Source of the DNA: Prosopocoilus inquinatus
Lineage: Eukaryota > Arthropoda > Insecta > Coleoptera > Lucanidae
Length of the DNA stretch: 64,000 nucleotides
Assembly: GCA_036172665.1 (NCBI GenBank)
Contig: CM069872.1
Coordinates: 37,000,101-37,064,100, forward strand
Direction: 5' to 3'
Shown: piece after piece, positions 55,059-64,000 of the stretch
Position numbering within the stretch: the first letter of the stretch is position 1
Layout of the letters: every line of letters starts with the position of its first letter
Translations under genes and position numbers: made by a program
The notes under the pieces: generated by a model
The model's input: only the letters and a program-made list of their open reading frames with translations
The model's database searches: none
What the model was told of the DNA's origin: nothing

Positions 55059-56376
55059 CTAATATATCGATGATGGCGGTTGACAGCAATACTTGACTTG
55101 TTAATTGAAGAACAGCGCTGTGATTTGAAATTGTAGTTGCTACCTGCTGTTCAGACTTTGCTGGAACTGATTCTACTTCAAAAGATTTGTGTAATAAAGT
55201 GTTATGCTTCTTGTGACATGTCTTACAGGAGCTTGAAGTACATTGTGCTGCTACATGATTTGACTTTAAGCAATTTGTGCATAATTTTTTCGATTTAACT
55301 TCTTTCCAGCGGCGATCCACTGACATCGTAACTAACACCTTACATTGATAAATCGGGTGATTTTCTTCGCAAATCGGACATTTTGTGTTGTGTGTGATGA
55401 TATGTGTAGTTGTCTTGAATTTTGGTTGAAACTTTTGTGAAGTACTTGGTCGCGTGGTATCACTGATTTTTGGAACCTTAATTAATGCCTCGAGCGTTTG
55501 ACATTTCTTTGCTAAGAACTCAGTCATTTCTTTAAAAGTTGGCATGGTAGTTGTAGTCAAGGTTGATTCCCACTCCTTCCCGGTTAATGAATCCAATTTT
55601 GATGAGATAACATAAACCAGTAGATCATCCCAATAATCAGTCGGACATTTTAACGATTTTAAGGCGCGCATGTGCTTGAGAGCCCCGTCTAGAATATGAC
55701 GCAATTCCTTGAAACTTTCTTTTAGGGCGCACGGTAACTCTAAAATGGCCTTGATGTGCTTCTGAACGATTAATCTTTTATTGTCATAGCGTTCTCTCAA
55801 AATCTGCCACGCGTCAATGTAATTATCGGATGTTATTTCTATTGATTCTAAACACGATGCTGCTTCTCCTTTCACGGAGGACTTTAGGTAATGAAATTTT
55901 TGAATGTTTGATAGGGTTGAATTTGCGTTAATTAACGATTCAAAGGTGTCATGAAATGGATACCAGTCCTCATAGTTTCCGTAGAAAACCGGCAAATCAA
56001 TTCGCGGCAAACGAATTTGCGTGTTGAGTTGTGACTCCGTGTTTGTAAGTCGATGGTCGTAGATATTGTTATCTTTCGTAATGAAGGCACGTGTATCGTA
56101 TTTTGATAATAATTGCTCCGCGAGACCCAATGCATTGTAGAAATTTAATTCAAATTCTTCCCGTTCTTGATCATCTACTTCTAACTCTTCTAATATTTCT
56201 ATTTCCGATTGTATGCTATCAAAATCCGACAAAAGTAACTTTATATTTTCCTTGCGCTCTTTTATGTGAAATACATCTGTGTCTGCGTTACTGGATTTCA
56301 TGAACGTGACGAATCTTGTTATCATTGCCTTTAATTGTCCGCGTTTGTGTTTGAGAGACTTGAGTGCGTCAGCCAT
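55012..56376 (-). CDS. gag: Bel/Pao Gag
   Basis: 454 codons from the ATG at 56376. The N-terminal 110 residues are helical and charged. A capsid-like region of the DUF1759 type follows (LPVFYGNYEDWYPFHDTF, residues about 128-146, to about 290). Two zinc motifs follow: C333-x2-C336 with H340 and C345, and a knuckle C366-x2-C369-x4-H374-x4-C379. Gag forms the particle and packages the RNA. The frame ends at 55012 just inside the protease-coding region. The last residues (TSRFRIAI) read the wrong frame relative to the conserved protease start, so the frame passes to pol by one base (+1). Either a programmed +1 shift, a recent 1-bp deletion or a sequencing error would explain it. Confidence 0.9.
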   Translation of the reverse strand: MADALKSLKHKRGQLKAMITRFVTFMKSSNADTDVFHIKERKENIKLLLSDFDSIQSEIEILEELEVDDQEREEFELNFYNALGLAEQLLSKYDTRAFITKDNNIYDHRLTNTESQLNTQIRLPRIDLPVFYGNYEDWYPFHDTFESLINANSTLSNIQKFHYLKSSVKGEAASCLESIEITSDNYIDAWQILRERYDNKRLIVQKHIKAILELPCALKESFKELRHILDGALKHMRALKSLKCPTDYWDDLLVYVISSKLDSLTGKEWESTLTTTTMPTFKEMTEFLAKKCQTLEALIKVPKISDTTRPSTSQKFQPKFKTTTHIITHNTKCPICEENHPIYQCKVLVTMSVDRRWKEVKSKKLCTNCLKSNHVAAQCTSSSCKTCHKKHNTLLHKSFEVESVPAKSEQQVATTISNHSAVLQLTSQVLLSTAIIDILDVNGQTRTSRFRIAI

Positions 56377-56585
56377 GTTAATAGACGATTATTTTTAACG
56401 GAAAGTATTTGTAAGGAAAAGCGATTCGGGATTGACAATATGTTTTAGGAAACCAATTGGAGACTCACCCGGTGGATTGTTGCCTCTGCCCTTGAATTAT
56501 CCTGTCTTGATCCTTTTTCTATGCAACTTCTGCGACCACAGTGTTTCCTCTTCAGTTGTTGTTGCTGCGTAATCGGAGACTGAGA

Positions 56586-56602
56586 TCCGGCTCGAAGGAC
56601 CA
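56586..56602 (-). other. Primer binding site for tRNA-Tyr
   Basis: 17 nt, one base inside the 5' LTR, read on the plus strand as TCCGGCTCGAAGGACCA, which equals the 3' end of insect tRNA-Tyr with CCA. The match to tRNA-Tyr is from knowledge of its acceptor sequence (CCTTCGA at the 5' end). Confidence 0.8.
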
Positions 56603-56603
56603 A

Positions 56604-57436
56604 TGTTTAAGCGGCGCGTTGGGGAGTCCAGGAACTCGTTGATCCGGAAGACGATCCACCACGTGCACTTATTGTTTATTTGAAAGAAACACTGACAGGC
56701 TATTTACAATATTTATTTACAAAAGCTTTTCCTAACACAAACTACAAACAATTATAAAAACATTTAATCGCGGTTTTAACACTTAGCTGATATGAAAATT
56801 TGACGCATTGATTTCGCGACCTGAAAACCCCTTGTTTTCGAATGCCCCTTTTTTCCTTGTGTTGAGCAATTTAAAACTTTTGATTCAGGAATTACAATGT
56901 GGGGGAACGATGAAACTATTGGTCGTTGCTAACGAATAAACCGGTGATTGGTTGGGCTTGATAATTTAGAGAGTGAACTAAAGAAATATTACTAATATAT
57001 TTTCCTAGAATGCTGAAGCCGGGAAAAACCGTGTCTTAGGGTTGCGAATAAGGTAAGGGCGCCTAATGCTAGCTTAAACAGCAAGGGGTCGGCGAGTCCT
57101 TAAGGCGGAATGCAAACGATGGCAATGGACGGAATTAGAAATTGATGCGTTTCGATGTAAAATGCTCATTTAGTAGGTCTGAGCGCAAACATTGAAATAA
57201 ACCTTACAGTGAACTGAATGGGGCATACACAGCGGGTGATGGAATTTTACTTTAATAGTTCGGTATGAGAATAATTCGAAAGATTTGGAAATGCCAGATT
57301 ACTGACTACGCGGAATATCTTCGAGTAATGAAAATGAATAACGTACATGCCAATATGATTAAAATTAAATTATAAAAATAAAGAAAATTAGAATGTATAG
57401 TTTTAACCTTAATCTAAAATAGCATAATGCTTAACA
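56604..57436 (-). repeat. Bel/Pao 5' LTR
   Basis: 833 bp; it carries the promoter for the minus-strand element. Differs from the 3' LTR at two positions. Confidence 0.93.
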
Positions 57437-57764
57437 TACTGTTTAAATAATTTTTTCTATTTTGGCACTTTAATAGCTTATATTATGAAACTCAAATGGG
57501 TCATTTGGATTTCATAAAGTAGAGCATTAAAAAATTTATTTTGTCAGGTTGGTAGCAACATACTTAGCTACATTTGTTCAAATCTCAAATTACAAATGAT
57601 AACCTACTTCAAAATTATGGATGTTTGAAATTATCTTTATTTGTTGACACCGCAAATCATAAACATAACTAAAACAATTTCTAAACTTGCAAAATATTTA
57701 ATAACAAGCATAAACTTCAAACTGATATTTGTTTGAAATTATTTTAAACGTTAGCCGATGTCAC

Positions 57765-57880
57765 CATCCGCCATTAACAAAGCACAAGTTCCACAAGGAT
57801 CAATTCTGGGCCCTCTGTTATATGTGATATTTGTCAAAGATATAAGCGCCTCCTTTCGAACAAAAACTTGGCTTTTCCTG
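57765..57880 (+). pseudogene. LINE RT scrap
   Basis: The frame reads NKAQVPQGSILGPLLYVIFV then KDISASF, the conserved PQGSILGPLL block of non-LTR reverse transcriptases. Only about 35 codons survive and the MITE at 57927 follows. Confidence 0.7.
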
Positions 57881-57926
57881 TTCATTGTCTGTCACTATTT
57901 GAAAACTACAACTGCATAAAGATATA

Positions 57927-58529
57927 CTGGGTGTCTCACAACGTACGGAGGAGATTGAAAGGGCAGCTGTAGGACATCAAAATAAAGCTTTATTCTTAAT
58001 TCGCGTTTGACCGAAACCGAATAAGAAGAAAGTTACAGCAGTTTCACTTTCTTAATTTCTTCTTTAATTTACATCAGTAGCTTCTTAATTAATCAAAATT
58101 ATTTCACAAAATGCAACTTTATTATTAAATAAACTCTAAATTTATCAAAACCATCATTCATAAATTGTCCATGTTAATCTGCTTCCTAGTTTTGTTTTTA
58201 ATCAATAGGCGGCGCATAACGAGATGGAAACCTGTTTTTGGGCATTAAAAGAAAAAATGAAATAGCCGTTACTATAACGTGACTATATTTTTTAAAATAG
58301 TTGTTTATTGTAATACAGTGTTCAATTAAATCATAAATGCCTCAAATTTGAATCTAAAACATAAAATATTACAACAGGGAGTAACTGTTGCTTGTTAATT
58401 AATTTCACTTTAAACTCTTGTAACTTTTTAGTTATTGCTTTTTTACCAAATACATATTAAGAAAAAATCTTTAATTTGATCTTCCCTAGCTACCCTTTTA
58501 ATCTCCTCCGTAGGTTATGAGACACCCAG
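57927..58529. mobile_element. Mariner-type MITE (603 bp)
   Basis: Ends TA-CTGGGTGTCTCA and mirror TGAGACACCCAG-TA. The TIR continues through ACGGAGGAGATT and its mirror AATCTCCTCCGT for about 40 bp. Non-coding interior. Confidence 0.75.
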
Positions 58530-61144
58530 TATAATCATTTGCCATTTTTCTAAAGAGAAACTCCTAAACTATTAATAATTCAAAATAAACTGAAATTTTT
58601 TGATACACAAATTTTTTTACTCATTGGCGGATTACCTTAATGAGAGCCAAAATTAACTAGATACAGAGTACCTCGTTTTAATTTTTTTTTTATGAAATCT
58701 TGTCTTCTTTTTCTGCTGTTCAGTGTCTAATCTGCTACTGTTTTAATTTAATCAAGGTACGTTGAACTAATAAGTTAATCATTATTAAACAAAATTTTCC
58801 TATATTAACTTAAAAAATAAGATAGAGTTTTAAGCTTTTTTTCATATCTAAGGACCAAAATAGAAAAGAAATACTATAAAATACGCGTTTCATAAGGCAT
58901 TTTGGCGCACTTATCCATTTAGAAAACTCGAGCTCGAAAACTTTTCTGAATTCGGACGCGTGCGCTAAAATCACGTCTTATGAAACTTGTTTTTTAATAT
59001 ACTATTAACTTCTACTTGCCTTAAGGGTTAACTTAAGTTGGATTAGAGTAAAGTTAGATAAGAGCCTTTAATAGCTTTATTATATTCGTTAATTTTTTTT
59101 AAACTTCGACTGTTGCGCTTTTCTATTGTAAATTTTTTACCATTAAATACGATTTTGCCAATTTGAAATTTTCTTTCGTTAAGGAGTGCGCAAAAACCGT
59201 TCTTCCTTAAATTCATTTGCTCTCAAAAGAATGTCTGCGAAATTGTTTTCGAAAATAAAGCAATTTATAAGATTCTCGGCGATCCGACTTTGTTGTGCCT
59301 CCTTTTGACGAGGAGCGGTTACGGTAATTTAACAAAACTGAAATATTCCTCCTGCAAAATTAATCCAAGGCAGTTTCGTCTGTGCCAGGCGAATTTCTCA
59401 GATCACGTCTCGAAATTATTATTTTACATTATAACCCCCTGCATTTTCGGTTTTCAGGCGCGTCATAGTTTACCGTTTTTATTTTTTTATTCAAAAAAAT
59501 ATTTGCATTTTATTTTTTTCGATAAGCCGAATCGAATTTAATGAATACCTAATGTCTTTATGAGTTTCTGTTTGAAATTAAATAAACATCCGCGTCCGCA
59601 AATTTGCCCTTTTTTTATCCGTGCGGCGAGATTTAAAAACACCACATTTGCATACTTTCATTTTCGTCACAATAAGCCCACAGTAACGCTAATTTAAGCT
59701 AATCCCGACGAGACGCTTCGAAACGTAATCCTCTCGGCGCGGCGGGAGCTTTATTATTTGCAGCATGCAGCTTTTAAGCCAATTTTGGTTTGAATAGACG
59801 AAACTATCAGTAGGTACGTCGATTGACATATCACAAGAGAGAAAAAAGGTGTAATTAAGTGAAGACTTTATTAACTCGACTTTTTGATTAAGTTCGGTTT
59901 GTAATTATCAACGCGCCCTTAATTAAAGCCTGGAATATTTTTCTTTTTTGATATTGGAAGATTAGAATAAAAATACTAAAACATGATGAAGGACTTGTCC
60001 GCTAAATGAGAGGGTAAAAAAAAAATTAATTAAGCACCGGTGCGGAGGAGTTCGACGGCAAATAAACGGGGTAGAGTTTTTGACTTAATGAACGTGCCGT
60101 TAACAAGTCCGGGGATTGTGCGGCGGATTTCTTTGCAGCGTAAACTTTTATTGGTAGCGGAATCGATATCGAAGCCCTTCGGAAGCACGAAAGCGAAAAT
60201 GCTTTGAGATTCGGCGCGGAAATTTATCATAATAAAATTTATAAGTTGGAGATTCGATTTCTATTGCGGCAAATTTGACGCCCACGCAAATTCCGTACAA
60301 CAACAAAGCGAATGGGTTTTTTTGGCTTTCGCCGCCGAACGAACTTGTCCTCGTCACACATTTTCCACGGAAAATTATTCTCCAACTTTGGAATAGTATG
60401 TTTGGATGCAATTACGGCTTAGGTTGGAAGCGATTTTAATTATGTTTACCTTCGCAGAAGGAAATCCTTTACGCAAGGGCTCTTCCAGAGATGATGACGC
60501 GAAATTAGGCATTAACTTGAGGTTCCTGCAGATTAACTCCGAAATTGTTGTGCGCGTGAGCTGCACTTTGCGGAAGCGTTTACAGATGGCGCAACTGTGA
60601 GTTTGCGCGCTCATTTTGCTCCTGCAAAACCGCCAAATTGCAGGATATAACCGCCAATGTTCTTAATTAAAACCATATGGCGAACCACGTTTGAAACTTT
60701 TATCATGAAATAAACTGCCATTTTTTCTGAAGAAATTAAATACAATGTTGCAGCATACTTTTGGAAATACTGAAAACTGCAATGAAATAAACCACAAAAT
60801 TCCGTTTGCAGCTGAAATTACGAAAACTTAAATATCTCGAAACAGGGGAATTTTTTCGAATATATGCAATTACTTTACGAACTTCTAGAATACTTATAGA
60901 AGTTGCATTTGTTTAATGAGAATGTTCAAGTAAGCAAATAATTTTGAGTTGTTTGAAGGTACGCCAGGACACAATTCTTTTAATTTTTGAGCACTTTTAG
61001 TCGATTTAATAAGAACGCTTGTAAACTTTTTGGTAAAAGAATACAGTGAGAGATCGAAATCTGTATTATTTAATCAATTTAAATGAATCATTTGTTTTTA
61101 ATTGTAGATACAATTACTTATAGGTCCTGCATTAAAATTTGTTG
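58530..61144. other. Gene-free stretch
   Basis: No exon defended. 59150-60650 is less AT-rich, with CpG-containing patches and no transposon signature; the overlapping frames on both strands there have no family match. Confidence 0.4.
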
Positions 61145-61156
61145 AATAATTACTTA
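61145..61156. repeat. Target-site duplication, left copy
   Basis: AATAATTACTTA, identical to 62921-62932 at the other end of the array. Confidence 0.8.
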
Positions 61157-61342
61157 TGAACATATAAAATAGCGACATCTTACTATCGCTTTTTGACCTA
61201 ACATTGCAGTAGGATAGACAAATTGAAGCGGGATTTGCTCCTAATGAGTCCCCCATGCAAGGCGGCCATGCTTGCTGTCAAAGCATAATGAAAGATTTTA
61301 GAAAAATTTTGTGCAAATCGTTTTTGATTGCAGCGAGAACCT

Positions 61343-61405
61343 CGAGCAGCTTCTGGACAGCTGTTTCAGCCCTGCTTGGGGCTTCTTCAGCAGAAACGTA
61401 GCTCG
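61343..61405 (-). ncRNA. Type I hammerhead ribozyme, unit 1
   Basis: Same sequence as the plus-strand copy at 62813-62875, where the fold is described. Predicted cleavage between 61356 and 61355. Cleavage at successive units would release 312-nt monomers. Confidence 0.75.
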
Positions 61406-61654
61406 ACATTCCCGCTGCAGACCAAAAACGACTTGCCCAATTTATTCGCAATTGCGATGTAAGAATGATGAACATATAAAATAGCGACATCTTACTATCG
61501 CTTTTTGACCTAACATTGCAGTAGGATAGACAAATTGAAGCGGGATTTGCTCCTAATGAGTCCCCCATGCAAGGCGGCCATGCTTGCTGTCAAAGCATAA
61601 TGAAAGATTTTAGAAAAATTTTGTGCAAATCGTTTTTGATTGCAGCGAGAACCT

Positions 61655-61717
61655 CGAGCAGCTTCTGGACAGCTGTTTCAGCCCTGCTTGGGGCTTCTTC
61701 AGCAGAAACGTAGCTCG
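61655..61717 (-). ncRNA. Type I hammerhead ribozyme, unit 2
   Basis: Exact repeat of unit 1 at +312 bp; predicted cleavage between 61668 and 61667. Confidence 0.75.
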
Positions 61718-61966
61718 ACATTCCCGCTGCAGACCAAAAACGACTTGCCCAATTTATTCGCAATTGCGATGTAAGAATGATGAACATATAAAATAGCGAC
61801 ATCTTACTATCGCTTTTTGACCTAACATTGCAGTAGGATAGACAAATTGAAGCGGGATTTGCTCCTAATGAGTCCCCCATGCAAGGCGGCCATGCTTGCT
61901 GTCAAAGCATAATGAAAGATTTTAGAAAAATTTTGTGCAAATCGTTTTTGATTGCAGCGAGAACCT

Positions 61967-62029
61967 CGAGCAGCTTCTGGACAGCTGTTTCAGCCCTGCT
62001 TGGGGCTTCTTCAGCAGAAACGTAGCTCG
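61967..62029 (-). ncRNA. Type I hammerhead ribozyme, unit 3
   Basis: Exact repeat at +624 bp; predicted cleavage between 61980 and 61979. Confidence 0.75.
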
Positions 62030-62278
62030 ACATTCCCGCTGCAGACCAAAAACGACTTGCCCAATTTATTCGCAATTGCGATGTAAGAATGATGAACATA
62101 TAAAATAGCGACATCTTACTATCGCTTTTTGACCTAACATTGCAGTAGGATAGACAAATTGAAGCGGGATTTGCTCCTAATGAGTCCCCCATGCAAGGCG
62201 GCCATGCTTGCTGTCAAAGCATAATGAAAGATTTTAGAAAAATTTTGTGCAAATCGTTTTTGATTGCAGCGAGAACCT

Positions 62279-62341
62279 CGAGCAGCTTCTGGACAGCTGT
62301 TTCAGCCCTGCTTGGGGCTTCTTCAGCAGAAACGTAGCTCG
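62279..62341 (-). ncRNA. Type I hammerhead ribozyme, unit 4
   Basis: Exact repeat at +936 bp; predicted cleavage between 62292 and 62291. The fifth unit is cut off at the inversion junction before its ribozyme. Confidence 0.75.
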
Positions 62342-62812
62342 ACATTCCCGCTGCAGACCAAAAACGACTTGCCCAATTTATTCGCAATTGCGATGTAAGA
62401 ATGATGAACATATAAAATAGCGACATCTTACTATCGCTTTTTGACCTAACATTGCAGTAGGATAGACAAATTGAAGCGGGATTTGCTCCTAATGAGTCCC
62501 CCATGCAAGGCGGCCATGCTTGCTGTCAAAGCATAATGAAAGATTTTAGAAAAATTTTGTGCAAATCGTTTTTGATTGCAGCGAGAACCTCGCACAAAAT
62601 TTTTCTAAAATCTTTCATTATGCTTTGACAGCAAGCATGGCCGCCTTGCATGGGGGACTCATTAGGAGCAAATCCCGCTTCAATTTGTCTATCCTACTGC
62701 AATGTTAGGTCAAAAAGCGATAGTAAGATGTCGCTATTTTATATGTTCATCATTCTTACATCGCAATTGCGAATAAATTGGGCAAGTCGTTTTTGGTCTG
62801 CAGCGGGAATGT

Positions 62813-62875
62813 CGAGCTACGTTTCTGCTGAAGAAGCCCCAAGCAGGGCTGAAACAGCTGTCCAGAAGCTGCTCG
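62813..62875 (+). ncRNA. Type I hammerhead ribozyme in the inverted unit
   Basis: Order on the plus strand: outer stem I CGAGC (62813-62817), bulge TAC, inner stem I GTTTCTG (62821-62827), core CTGAAGA (62828-62834), stem II AGCCC/GGGCT (62835-62839 with 62846-62850, loop CAAGCA), GAAA with A62854 opening stem III, stem III ACA/TGT around GC (62854-62861), C62862 as the cleavage base of GUC, then inner stem I CAGAAGC (62863-62869), a single T, and outer stem I GCTCG (62871-62875). Every core position fits the hammerhead consensus, and stem I has the internal loop that natural type I forms use to contact loop II. Confidence 0.8.
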
Positions 62876-62920
62876 AGGTTCTCGCTGCAATCAAAAACGA
62901 TTTGCACAAAATTTTTCTAA

Positions 62921-62932
62921 AATAATTACTTA
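62921..62932. repeat. Target-site duplication, right copy
   Basis: AATAATTACTTA, the partner of 61145-61156. The bases outside and inside differ on the two sides, so the match is exactly 12 bp. Confidence 0.8.
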
Positions 62933-63430
62933 GTAATAAATAAACCTTATTCAAATTTACATCTGTATTTAGGCCCGTATGACATGGTAATATTCCTTGT
63001 ATGAAATTTGCGAAAAACTGACAGCTACAGGGTATTAGATGCTGCTGACGGAAATACGCATATAGCAATACGTGCTATAACAACTACGTTAATTAGTTTT
63101 AAATTAAGCAGAAAATTTATTTACATTTTTGATTTTATAAAGTTTTTCGTAATTATATGCTAACTATCAACAACCTATGACGACTGCGTTGTTTGAAATC
63201 CTTGTGACGTTTCTTGGCACCGACTGCCTGTGCGGGAAGCTCTGCTTGCGGTTGACTTGTCTTCAGAAATCTTAATTAAAAGATGTTTGTAGTGTATTGT
63301 CTAATGTAGTACAGGTCGTCTCTGTAGTCTTGGAGAAGTCGTAGCATAAGTTATAGCGGTTTGTGATCCGTATTCCTTCCTTCAATCGCATGCTTAAAGA
63401 ATTTTACAGCAGATAGCAAATTAAATGGCT
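62933..63430. other. Gene-free stretch
   Basis: Contains the first copy of a roughly 100-bp direct repeat (63056-63163); otherwise nothing recognised. Confidence 0.4.
63056..63163 (+). repeat. Direct repeat, copy 1
   Basis: Shares TTTAAATTAAGCAGAAAATT and TTTTTCGTAATTATATG with 63902-64000 at about 85-90% over 100 bp, 845 bp apart in the same orientation. Confidence 0.65.
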
Positions 63431-63434
63431 GGTA

Positions 63435-63700
63435 GTTATAGTCGTGAACTCTGTTGCCGTTGTTGTAGCTTCTAGCGGTTGCCGAACTTGTAGCGGTTGC
63501 CGGGATTGTCCCTGTTGACGTACCTTGCTGCTGCTGCTGTAACTGCTAGCGGTTGCTGACTTTGCCAAGCTTGCCGCTGTTGATTTAGCTTGTGACTGTT
63601 ACGGTAGCTTGTAGCGGTTGCTATAGCTTGTAGCTGTTGTTGCAGCTTGTAGTTATTGCCACAGCTTGTAGCTGTTGCAGTAGCCGTTGATGTCGCTGGT
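63435..63700. repeat. Degenerate GTAGCNGTTGC minisatellite
   Basis: Units of about 18 bp built on AGCTTGTAGC and GGTTGC recur about a dozen times between 63460 and 63690, with a GCTGCTGCTGCTG run near 63527. The Ala/Thr/Gln-rich minus-strand frame is a by-product of this repeat. Confidence 0.7.
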
Positions 63701-63901
63701 GCTTCTAATTTGATTCGGATACTTTTCTTTAGAAAAAAAAAACAGTAGTTATCTCTTTCCATTGTTGATGTGTTCTGAAACTGCACCTACAGCAGTGTCC
63801 AAGACGTTTGTTGTGGAGTAAAGATCATCACCTGTACTTGTACTCTTTTCAGTCACATATCACGTCGGTTCCATCGAATCACGCCGGTAGTCACCAATTT
63901 G

Positions 63902-64000
63902 CAGCGATACGTGCCATAATAATTCCGTTAATTAGCTTTAAATTAAGCAGAAAATTTATTTACATTTTTTATTGTATAAATTTTTCGTAATTATATGGTA
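63902..64000 (+). repeat. Direct repeat, copy 2 (runs to the window edge)
   Basis: Partner of 63056-63163. The pair brackets the minisatellite, as a tandem unit of about 845 bp or a pair of terminal repeats would. The window end prevents a decision. Confidence 0.6.

Larger units (their letters stand above)
50351..57436 (-). mobile_element. Complete Bel/Pao LTR retrotransposon
   Basis: This is a 7086-bp element on the minus strand: 5' LTR, tRNA-Tyr primer site, gag, pol (protease, RT, RNase H, integrase), polypurine tract, 3' LTR. The two 833-bp LTRs differ at only two positions (50445/56698 and 50869/57122), so the insertion is recent. The flanks offer CAGT on the minus strand on both sides (CAGTC downstream, CAGTA upstream), a 4-bp or imperfect 5-bp target duplication. 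There is no envelope gene. The one obstacle to activity is that gag and pol lie in different frames. Confidence 0.93.
61157..62920 (-). mobile_element. Retrozyme-like insertion: 312-bp hammerhead tandem array
   Basis: Identical 312-bp units run head to tail from 61157 (unit starts at 61468, 61780, 62092 and 62404), giving four full units and a partial one. A junction near 62592 is followed by 62593-62920, about 1.05 units in the opposite orientation. The whole block is flanked by perfect 12-bp direct repeats AATAATTACTTA (61145-61156, 62921-62932). Each full unit encodes a type I hammerhead on the strand that reads toward 61157. It encodes no protein with a recognisable family. Tandem units, one ribozyme per unit, TSDs and no coding capacity are the definition of animal retrozymes, which are thought to pass through circular RNA and borrow a retroelement reverse transcriptase. 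A plain satellite array is the alternative, but would not have a TSD. Confidence 0.75.

Noticed and set aside
61278..62925. The repeated 91-96-codon frame (MGDSLGANPAS...) in every 312-bp unit
   Set aside because: It recurs only because the units are identical and it overlaps the ribozyme. It has no family signal and no codon pattern beyond chance for a 312-bp unit.
63472..63786. Ala/Thr/Gln-rich minus-strand frame
   Set aside because: It is the translation of a degenerate minisatellite.
1..64000. CRISPR arrays, rRNA genes or bacterial operons
   Set aside because: No regularly spaced short repeats, rRNA sequence or operon layout is present, and the context is eukaryotic.

Overview
This is an AT-rich nuclear window from an animal, most probably an insect. 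The evidence is a Bel/Pao retrotransposon primed by an arthropod-type tRNA-Tyr, many TA-flanked Tc1/mariner- and pogo-type elements, LINE tails of (ATT)n, and one cilium/flagellum gene. A beetle or similar insect would fit, but the sequence does not fix the order. Most of the window is intergenic or intronic DNA full of transposon remnants.

Only one host gene is clear: an intronless MORN-repeat gene of the radial-spoke RSPH10B type at 44308-46980 (minus). Three short stretches look like isolated coding exons: 30112-30222 (+), about 36987-37159 (+) and 38444-38665 (-). I do not recognise their products.

Layout. 1-6.1 kb: a solo LTR (219-779), a small inverted repeat with a hammerhead-like core (797-1120) and two fold-back MITEs. 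6.4-13.3 kb: two TA-flanked elements (6453-8325 and 10207-13294); the first holds tandem hammerhead-like units and the second a purine-rich tandem repeat. 15.1-17.1 kb: a fold-back MITE, a broken glycoprotein-like endogenous viral element (15390-16330) and a TIR element. 18.4-21.4 kb: more Penelope-type hammerhead remnants and a TA-flanked element. 23.7-27.8 kb: a mariner-type MITE, a degenerate LINE with a nested 85-bp insertion, and a pogo/Tigger relic. 30-36.8 kb: tRNA-like pair, MITE pair, a long inverted repeat, a LINE 3' end and a small MITE. 40 kb: LINE reverse transcriptase pieces. 44.3-47 kb: the MORN gene. 49.3 kb: a MITE carrying a decayed ribozyme. 50351-57436: a complete, young Bel/Pao element. 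57.8-58.5 kb: an RT scrap and a MITE. 61157-62920: a 312-bp tandem array. 63-64 kb: a minisatellite between direct repeats.

The most interesting item is the array at 61157-62920. Each 312-bp unit encodes what folds by eye as a complete type I hammerhead ribozyme: CUGAAGA core, 5-bp stem II, GAAA, short stem III, GUC cleavage site, and a two-part stem I. The insertion is flanked by a 12-bp target-site duplication and its 5' part is inverted. This is the architecture expected of an animal retrozyme, a non-autonomous retroelement with circular-RNA intermediates, inserted by target-primed reverse transcription. An 85-bp fragment with a 14-bp TSD (25189-25273) and a decayed copy (49432-49494) show the family has been active more than once. 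Separate Penelope-type hammerhead cores occur in at least five places, so the likely helper class has left traces nearby, though no Penelope reverse transcriptase is present.
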